Shown here: positions 15,434 to 21,027 of the stretch, one piece after another
Position numbering within the stretch: the stretch's first letter is position 1
Layout: every line of letters begins with the position of its first letter
NCBI GenBank assembly: GCA_036661515.1
Contig: JAVWYO010000034.1
Location: 1 to 21,027, forward strand
Origin: HGM05232 sp036661515
Lineage (GTDB): Bacteria; Bacteroidota; Bacteroidia; Bacteroidales; Muribaculaceae
DNA length: 21,027 nucleotides
Direction of reading: 5' to 3'
Notes under the pieces: generated by a model
The model's database searches: none
The model's input: only the letters and a program-made list of their open reading frames with translations
Told to the model about the DNA's origin: nothing
Translations under genes and position numbers: made by a program

Positions 15434-15456
15434 TTATCGTCTACAGAAATCAGTAA
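15253..15456 (+). pseudogene. Possible remnant of a plus-strand gene
   Basis: A 67-codon plus-strand frame without Met runs from a stop at 15250-15252 to TAA at 15454-15456. It reads, among others, FIYYKDATQLFEITGCRIVDSQ and WYIARIGYLLNIIVYRN, which has protein-like composition and recalls the C-terminal end of class I methyltransferases (YYKDATQLFEITGCRIV resembles the usual loop-helix-TGF.IV segment). The similarity is from memory and weak. The frame overlaps the end of the AddB gene by 23 nt. It may equally be chance. Confidence 0.22.
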
Positions 15457-18364
15457 AATTACAATAATCACAAATTTTAGGGTTGCAAGTTTGTCTAAAT
15501 GGCACATTTACATCAAACATTTCTTTAATTATCTGGCTAAAAAAAGCCATAAATTCATCATTTATTTCATGATAATCAATCAATTTGTTTTTGCCATATT
15601 TTATGTAAAATTCATTTTGATTCTTAATCGCTTTGAAATTATAGAGCAATGGTTGTATTGGTGCATCAAAATTATGAATTATGCTATACACATTACAATA
15701 AAGCATAAGCTGTAGAATGGCACTTCGTCGTTCACTAATATTTTCAAATAGCTGATTTACTGATGTAAAACCAGAACTATCATTACCACTTTTATAGTCT
15801 ACTATTCTGCGTAACGTATTGATTAATCCATCATCAACAGTATCAACACGGTCAATATATTGAACAAAATTTATTGAAATATCATCAGTTATTTCCCAAT
15901 ATAACGTTTCCTTTTCTTCTCCCTGCTCAAATGTGAAATTGCATATATTTTTATCATATTGCAATATAGCATCTACATAATATTTTATTATATCTCCAAT
16001 TAAAATATTTTCACCAGTCAATGTATCGTTACAATTATTCCCCTTTTTTAGATATTCCTTATTAACAGTACGTGTAATTGAATTTTGAATATTGAAATTA
16101 CGGAATGTATCAACTGTTATCGTCCTCCTTCCTTCTTTATTGGCTGGCACTGACATATAAAGTTCTCGCATCACCTCATGAATAATAGTTCCAAACGTCT
16201 TGCTATCTATAAATTCAGATATTTCGTCTTCAACTCTTATCCCTTCAACTTTATCTAAATAGAATTTTAATGGACAATCAATATATGAATTTATAGCACT
16301 TGCCGAGAGATATTTTCCAGAATTGGCATCACGATAGCGATTCAATTTTTGCATCACATTCTCTGACTTGATAACTTCTATATCTCCATCATGTGATGTA
16401 TTTATATCAAACTTGCCATTCTTAAATATAATATCTATTCTATCCTTATATAAATGCTTAAGCTGATATATATATCGCGACGGCTCACCCGAACTCATTG
16501 CTTGCGTGCGAGAATCATATAGTAAAAATACCTTTTTGGCTCTACTCAATAGCCTATAAAAATAATAGGCATAAATACTATCTTGGTAGTCTGTCGTTGC
16601 AAGGCCAAATCCTTTACGTAAATTATTAGGAATAAATGTGTGTGAGAAATGTTTACGAGGAAATATACGTTCATTCATCGACAATAATATTACATTATCA
16701 AAATCAAGCGACCGTGTTTCAAGTACACCCATTATCTGCAATCCATTAAGGGGTTCTCCCTCAAATGATATTGTAGTTGTCGATAGAAGTCGTTCCAATA
16801 AAAAGAAAAATGTATTTTCTTTCATTGAAATATCAAATGATTCAATTGAATTTGACAATTGATTCAAAGTGCTATAATATTGAGCAATAAATCCTAATTC
16901 AATGCTCTTCTCATCTCGCTCAATAATCAATCTCTCTATTAATGCTAATAAATTTCTAACATAGCTTATTACTTCGCCTTTTTGATTAAGGTCGGTAACT
17001 GGAGCAAAAACACAACTATATTCATTTGATTTATTTGAAAGGAAAGAACTTGGAACATAAAACACCTTTTTCAAATTAATATATTCCTTTACCTCTTTAG
17101 CATATACTGCTGAGATAGCTTTAATATAAGGAGAAGATAGCACCGATGACACATCTTCATGAAAATATAAATATTCATCTTTCACCTTACGCGCTCTGGA
17201 GTGCATAAGAGAAATTGCACTCATTAATGTGACAATAGCGGTGTGCTTCATTGGCAATCCCATTGTTATATTAATGTTATTAATATTTCGAGATAAAGAT
17301 GAAAGCATTGGTAAGAAAAGTTCTTCATCAGGGAGAACGATAGCGGTATCTATTGCATTTTCAACATCTTTAATATCACCACTTTCCACAAGCCTATCAA
17401 CTATCTCTGCTGCATGTTTCGTTTGTCCAACATTCGACGGTAACGCTATTACTTCAATTTGTGGAAATGTCGTAATATCAGCTTCTCCAATATCATATTT
17501 TGATTTAAATGTGTCCTTGTAGGTTTTTACAAATCGAGAAGCCTTATTAAACTTATCATTGAAAGATGGAGAATTAAAATCCCAATAAAAATCAGCAATT
17601 CCTTTGTCATTCAGCAACTTAAATATTTGATATTCCGATGTCGATAGAGCATTAAACCCAACAAAAACGTATTTTTTATATTCAAAATCATCTTTTGCAA
17701 GTTTTTGTATTATATCTACGGCATTCCTATATGTCATGCCAGAATATGATAATCCTTTATTTAATAGCGCCTTACGGAATGCTTTATAAAGAGGGTACAA
17801 AATTTCCCACAATTTGAAAAAACGTTGCTTTATAAAGGAATTATTTATATCACCATCATGTGAGTCACTATTAGAGTGCCCCCAAAAGGTGTCGATATAC
17901 GAATCGGGTGTCTCAAAATCACGAAAGAACTCTTTAAGAACAGCAATTTGTTCTTCAGTTAAGTAATTTGAATTGATTTCCTTTATATCTTTTACATTAG
18001 TAAACAGTTGTTTGGCATCTGCAAGATATTTATCTACATCATTAAAATCATTCAATACCATATCTCCCCAAAATATAAACTGATCAAAATCTACAGCCTC
18101 ACTTACGCTTGCCGAGTATTCTTGATATAGAGTAAACAGCAGTTCTATACGGCTGGCTTCAACAGTATCTGTTATAGAACTCATTAAGTCAGTAATCGTT
18201 GTGATATAAGGCAGTATTTGTGACGATTTACACTCTTCAAGAAAATATTTCTTCAGAAAAGAACCTCCACGCCGATTAGGAAAAACGAAGCAATATTCCT
18301 CAAGCTCTATACTATCGACTTCTTTACAAAATGTGTGTGCTATGTGTCTTAAAAATGGTATCAC
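15434..18364 (-). CDS. addB: AddB-type PD-(D/E)XK nuclease with Fe-S cysteines
   Basis: This 976-residue protein resembles the B subunit of the AddAB helicase-nuclease, which processes double-strand breaks for recombination. The N-terminus (YCFVFPNRRGGSFLKKYF) is the degenerate helicase-like domain of Bacteroidota AddB; the Walker A lysine motif of Bacillus AddB is missing. A C-terminal RecB-type nuclease follows: SASAINSYIDCPLKFYLDKVEGI with Cys697, FGTIIHEVMRELY with the conserved His, IDRVDTVDDGLINTLRRIVDYKSG with D856 and K858, and ILQLMLYCNVY. The C-terminal cysteines C965-x2-C968-x5-C974 together with C697 match the four ligands of the AddB iron-sulfur cluster. The catalytic residues appear intact. 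It follows holB by 31 nt. The partner addA is not in this window. The length is near the family norm. Confidence 0.87.
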   Translation of the reverse strand: MIPFLRHIAHTFCKEVDSIELEEYCFVFPNRRGGSFLKKYFLEECKSSQILPYITTITDLMSSITDTVEASRIELLFTLYQEYSASVSEAVDFDQFIFWGDMVLNDFNDVDKYLADAKQLFTNVKDIKEINSNYLTEEQIAVLKEFFRDFETPDSYIDTFWGHSNSDSHDGDINNSFIKQRFFKLWEILYPLYKAFRKALLNKGLSYSGMTYRNAVDIIQKLAKDDFEYKKYVFVGFNALSTSEYQIFKLLNDKGIADFYWDFNSPSFNDKFNKASRFVKTYKDTFKSKYDIGEADITTFPQIEVIALPSNVGQTKHAAEIVDRLVESGDIKDVENAIDTAIVLPDEELFLPMLSSLSRNINNINITMGLPMKHTAIVTLMSAISLMHSRARKVKDEYLYFHEDVSSVLSSPYIKAISAVYAKEVKEYINLKKVFYVPSSFLSNKSNEYSCVFAPVTDLNQKGEVISYVRNLLALIERLIIERDEKSIELGFIAQYYSTLNQLSNSIESFDISMKENTFFFLLERLLSTTTISFEGEPLNGLQIMGVLETRSLDFDNVILLSMNERIFPRKHFSHTFIPNNLRKGFGLATTDYQDSIYAYYFYRLLSRAKKVFLLYDSRTQAMSSGEPSRYIYQLKHLYKDRIDIIFKNGKFDINTSHDGDIEVIKSENVMQKLNRYRDANSGKYLSASAINSYIDCPLKFYLDKVEGIRVEDEISEFIDSKTFGTIIHEVMRELYMSVPANKEGRRTITVDTFRNFNIQNSITRTVNKEYLKKGNNCNDTLTGENILIGDIIKYYVDAILQYDKNICNFTFEQGEEKETLYWEITDDISINFVQYIDRVDTVDDGLINTLRRIVDYKSGNDSSGFTSVNQLFENISERRSAILQLMLYCNVYSIIHNFDAPIQPLLYNFKAIKNQNEFYIKYGKNKLIDYHEINDEFMAFFSQIIKEMFDVNVPFRQTCNPKICDYCNFTDFCRR

Positions 18365-18395
18365 AATATAAAATTTAGATGGGGGAGTAGACGAG

Positions 18396-19520
18396 CTATA
18401 TTTTTATCAATTTTGTAATTTTGATTGCTAAATCAAATAATACTATTTTGGCATTTGCATTACCTTGAATGTCACTTTCTGCTTTTGAAAACTCTTCAAT
18501 CATCTGTGAAATATTACGCTCATTGATAAATGGCGCAAATTTACGACTAAATTGTTCCTCTTCTCGTGTAAGATAGTTGAGCTCATTTATATGTATATTA
18601 TAAATAAAATTTTCGCGCAACATTCTACAACAATATATCATGAATCGTCGCTCTCGCTCTCGCTTATATGCGCTTACGGCTTCCGACCATTTTTTCAACC
18701 CCTTCATATCGCGAGAATATGCCATACGCATTATTTGAACAAACATTTCAAAAAACTGCTTGTTTTCACTATCTAATGAAAGTGATTCCTCAGCCATGAC
18801 AATATTTCCATCGGCTGGTGCAGCTATTGCCATAGCATCTTGCAAATCCACATTAAAAGTATCATGTAAATATTGTGCAACTAATGGAGTGGGGGGCTTC
18901 AATACTTCAATATTCTGTGTCCGTGATAGAATTGTAGGCAACACTTCTTGTGGCTTGTCGCTGACTAATATAAATATCGAATCAGGAAATGGCTCTTCTA
19001 TTATTTTCAGTAACTTATTAGCACAATCGTCATTCATCTTTTCGGGAAGCCACATTATAAGCACTTTATATTTCGATGAATATGATGCCATGCTCATTTT
19101 ATGAATTATACGATCACTTTCATCTACATAAATTTTTGGCTGTGAATTATCATTATCGAGAATAGGTAACCATCGCTCAAAACTTTCATATTTATATTCA
19201 GTGATAAAATTACGCCATTTTTCAATAAAATCATCTGAAGTCCATTTCTTATTATTGTCTTTTTTTAAAAACGGAAATGAAAAAAACAGATCGCCATGAT
19301 TAAGACTCTGATGTTGAATACACGAATTACACACACCACACGAATCACCATTAACGTGATTTGTGCAATGAATGTATTGTGCAGCAGCGCGTGCAAGTGC
19401 AAGTTTACCTATACCTATCGCACCCGATAATAATATTGCATGAGGAATCCTATCATTATCAATCAGATGACGTAATTTATTTTTAGCACCATCTTGTCCT
19501 ATTATATCACTAAATTTCAT
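18396..19520 (-). CDS. holB: DNA polymerase III delta-prime subunit
   Basis: This 374-residue clamp-loader protein helps place the sliding clamp on DNA. The AAA+ domain opens with IIGQDGAKNKLRHLIDNDRIPHAILLSG and a P-loop-like GAIGIGKLALA at 33-43, with Leu40 where Ser/Thr would bind Mg-ATP. This is consistent with delta-prime acting as the non-hydrolysing stator. A zinc module follows: C52, C61, C64 and C67 (GDSCGVCNSC). Later come KVLIMWLPEKMNDDCANKLLKIIEEP and the sensor-type TILSRTQNIEV. The C-terminal collar domain is diverged, as is usual. The ATG is 2 nt after the metF stop, and AddB begins 31 nt after holB ends, suggesting one transcript. Confidence 0.93.
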   Translation of the reverse strand: MKFSDIIGQDGAKNKLRHLIDNDRIPHAILLSGAIGIGKLALARAAAQYIHCTNHVNGDSCGVCNSCIQHQSLNHGDLFFSFPFLKKDNNKKWTSDDFIEKWRNFITEYKYESFERWLPILDNDNSQPKIYVDESDRIIHKMSMASYSSKYKVLIMWLPEKMNDDCANKLLKIIEEPFPDSIFILVSDKPQEVLPTILSRTQNIEVLKPPTPLVAQYLHDTFNVDLQDAMAIAAPADGNIVMAEESLSLDSENKQFFEMFVQIMRMAYSRDMKGLKKWSEAVSAYKRERERRFMIYCCRMLRENFIYNIHINELNYLTREEEQFSRKFAPFINERNISQMIEEFSKAESDIQGNANAKIVLFDLAIKITKLIKI

Positions 19521-19522
19521 TA

Positions 19523-20479
19523 TTAATACGTATTTTGAGCTACTTGTCTGACACTTTCTGTAGCCATTAATGAATAAAAATGTATGCTCGGCACCCCTTG
19601 CGATACGAGTTCTTTAGCTTGCAAGGTACACCATTCTACACCTATTTGTTTTGCTGCATCATCTGAGTTGCATTTTGATAATTCTAACGCTAAATCGTTA
19701 GGCAAATCCACATGAAATATCTTTGGTAATACTGTCAATTGTGCCCTGTTAACTATCGGTTTTAGTCCGGGTATTATAGGTACATTAATTCCAATGCTTC
19801 TACATTTTTCAACAAAAGAAAAGTATTTAGCATTATCAAAAAACATCTGCGTGACAATATAATCAGCTCCTTTATCAACTTTATTTTTAAGCCACTCCAT
19901 GTCAACATCTATATTTGGAGCCTCATCATGCTTTTCGGGATAACCTGCTACTCCATAACTAAAACTATTCCCTTTGATTATATCCATTTTAGTGTCGTCA
20001 AGCAAATAGCCTTCGTTGAATTTATTTACTTGTCCTATTAAATCACTGGCATGAGAATAGCCATTCTCGTTAGGAGTAAAGCGACTTTCATGTTTTGCCT
20101 TATCGCCTCTTAAAATAAGGAGGTTAGTAATTCCAAGAAAATTCAAATCGATTAATGAATATTCAGTATCAAATCGTGAAAAGCCACTGCATATTAAATG
20201 TGGCACAGCAGGAATATTATACCTCTGTTGAATAGCAGCAGCTACGGCTACTGTTCCAGGACGGCTACGCTCCGAGATGCGCTGGTATAGCCCATCGGCC
20301 GTACTTTTATATACAAATTCACTCCTATGCGTCGTAATATTGATGTATTGAGGATTAAATTCCATCAAAGAATCAATATTTTTAAACAACTGTGATATTC
20401 CTCTCCCTTTGAGTGGTGGCAGTACCTCAAAGGAAAAACATGTGCGTCCATGAGAATATATAAGTTCTGAAATTTTCAT
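19523..20479 (-). CDS. metF: Methylenetetrahydrofolate reductase
   Basis: This 318-residue FAD enzyme reduces 5,10-methylene-tetrahydrofolate to 5-methyl-tetrahydrofolate, the methyl donor for methionine synthesis. Marks: CFSFEVLPPLKGRGI near the N-terminus (the conserved Glu that acts in catalysis lies in FEVLPP), the STADGLYQRISE stretch, HLICSGFSRF for folate/FAD binding, LGITNLLILRGDK, YIVTQMFFDNAKYF, and IIPGLKPI. The TIM-barrel pattern is complete and the length normal (about 290-320). It is the first gene of a likely operon with holB and AddB, whose products are unrelated to folate. It is divergent from ssrA over a 138-nt gap. Confidence 0.96.
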   Translation of the reverse strand: MKISELIYSHGRTCFSFEVLPPLKGRGISQLFKNIDSLMEFNPQYINITTHRSEFVYKSTADGLYQRISERSRPGTVAVAAAIQQRYNIPAVPHLICSGFSRFDTEYSLIDLNFLGITNLLILRGDKAKHESRFTPNENGYSHASDLIGQVNKFNEGYLLDDTKMDIIKGNSFSYGVAGYPEKHDEAPNIDVDMEWLKNKVDKGADYIVTQMFFDNAKYFSFVEKCRSIGINVPIIPGLKPIVNRAQLTVLPKIFHVDLPNDLALELSKCNSDDAAKQIGVEWCTLQAKELVSQGVPSIHFYSLMATESVRQVAQNTY

Positions 20480-20496
20480 ATATATTAATTTATATG

Positions 20497-20528
20497 TAAA
20501 GATAATATTTTTGTACAGTTATTGCAAA
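20497..20528 (-). promoter_or_regulatory. Candidate metF promoter
   Basis: On the minus strand TTTG (20525-20528) is followed after 20 nt by TATCTTTA (20497-20504), which matches TAnnTTTG at seven of eight positions. The start of transcription would be near 20490, only about 10 nt before the metF ATG. Confidence 0.35.
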
Positions 20529-20537
20529 ATTTGTTAC

Positions 20538-20545
20538 TATATTTG
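20538..20545 (+). promoter_or_regulatory. Candidate -7 box of ssrA promoter
   Basis: TATATTTG fits the Bacteroidota -7 consensus TAnnTTTG exactly. The nearest TTTG upstream (20510-20513) is 24 nt away, slightly too far for a -33 box. Transcription would begin about 65 nt before the mature tmRNA end. A second TATTTTTG at 20506-20513 is an alternative. Confidence 0.35.
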
Positions 20546-20593
20546 CATAATTATTGCAACTACGAATTAGAGTATTCAACATGTTGCAATAAT

Positions 20594-20605
20594 GCCTTTC
20601 GAGGC
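20594..20605 (+). repeat. UUCG hairpin upstream of tmRNA
   Basis: GCCT-TTCG-AGGC forms a 4-bp stem with a stable UUCG tetraloop, 12 nt before the mature 5' end of ssrA. It would be in the precursor RNA and may help 5' processing; this is inference. Confidence 0.35.
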
Positions 20606-20617
20606 GCTAATAGAACA

Positions 20618-21011
20618 GGGGATGACCGGTTTTGACAGCGTGTAGAAGTGGTATGTAAGCATGCAGAGCGATGATGGCAAGGCTCTATAATATCAGACAT
20701 CAAAATTTCAAATGGCGAAAACAATTACGCTCTTGCTGCTTAATCGAAGTATAGTAGATTAGCTTTATCTCTTCCATAGTGGTTGAGACAGGACATCACC
20801 CGATTGCCTTGTTCCGAGACGTTTCGATATGGTGGTGCAGATAATTCGGAAATAGGAAAGTTACTGTCTCGATGACTTTCCGAGATTCAGAGACTAAGTT
20901 TTAGATTGGTGGTTTTGATCCTGTCTAATTCCGAAAATTAAGTCAAAACTAAGCATGTAGAAAGCCTATTAATTCCGCGTTTGGACGGGAGTTCGAATCT
21001 CCCCATCTCCA
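20618..21011 (+). ncRNA. ssrA: tmRNA (ssrA)
   Basis: Transfer-messenger RNA rescues stalled ribosomes and tags the nascent chain for proteolysis. The 5' end GGGGATGACCGGTTTTGACAG is the typical tmRNA start. GGGGATG (20618-20624) pairs with CATCTCC (21004-21010) as a 7-bp acceptor stem with one G-U. The T-arm is GGGAG-TTCGAAT-CTCCC just before it. The discriminator A is at 21011 and CCA is not encoded. The tag reading frame gives NGENNYALAA then TAA (20711-20743), ending in the ALAA degron; the exact resume codon is not certain. The length of 394 nt fits. Its position, divergent from metF, is at the window edge, so no terminator is visible. Confidence 0.96.
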
Positions 21012-21027
21012 CAATAAGCGTGCTAAA

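Overview
This AT-rich window looks like the chromosome of an anaerobic gut-type Bacteroidales bacterium (phylum Bacteroidota). The evidence is: start codons without Shine-Dalgarno sequences, upstream matches to the Bacteroidota promoter consensus TTTG-N19-21-TAnnTTTG, the rplY-pth-hslR gene order, outer-membrane efflux operons with lipoprotein adaptors, a Bacteroidota-style AddB, and a tmRNA whose tag ends in GENNYALAA. I cannot name the genus; Muribaculaceae or a neighbouring family is a guess. Every protein gene I accept is on the minus strand. The tmRNA at the right edge is the only supported plus-strand gene.

Reading in the direction of minus-strand transcription, from right to left: (1) 20618-21011 is ssrA (tmRNA) on the plus strand, divergent from metF. 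(2) 20479-15434 holds metF, holB and an AddB-type nuclease/helicase-fold protein, close together and probably co-transcribed. (3) 15433-15123 is a 311-bp gap with a possible plus-strand gene remnant. (4) 15122-8588 is a complete multidrug efflux operon: a TetR/AcrR regulator, a TolC-like outer-membrane channel, a lipoprotein membrane-fusion adaptor, an HAE1-class RND pump, and a small PII-like protein as the last gene. (5) 8587-8044 is a repeat-rich gap with a perfect 36-bp palindrome, several nested hairpins and two diverged copies of a repeat block. It ends with a good promoter for the next operon. (6) 8043-6383 is the housekeeping operon rplY (ribosomal protein L25/Ctc), pth (peptidyl-tRNA hydrolase) and hslR (S4-domain Hsp15). 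(7) 6296-330 is a metal-type efflux operon: a small exported His/Cys-rich protein, a His-rich lipoprotein adaptor, an HME-class (CusA/CzcA) RND pump and a TolC-like channel. Its promoter region carries a perfect 13-bp inverted repeat. (8) 329-1 holds hairpins, including a Rho-independent terminator that best fits a plus-strand gene beyond the left edge.

How the genes work together: each RND operon encodes all three parts of an envelope-spanning pump (inner-membrane pump, periplasmic adaptor, outer-membrane channel). One operon looks aimed at metal ions (His/Cys-rich accessory protein and adaptor) and the other at organic compounds under TetR control. The less expected parts are the PII-like gene attached to the HAE1 pump operon, the uncharacterised metal-ligand-rich first gene of the HME operon, and the palindromic signals around both operons. 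I found no sign of a new defence, mobile or biosynthetic system. The PII-like protein with an RND pump is the closest thing to an under-described functional module.
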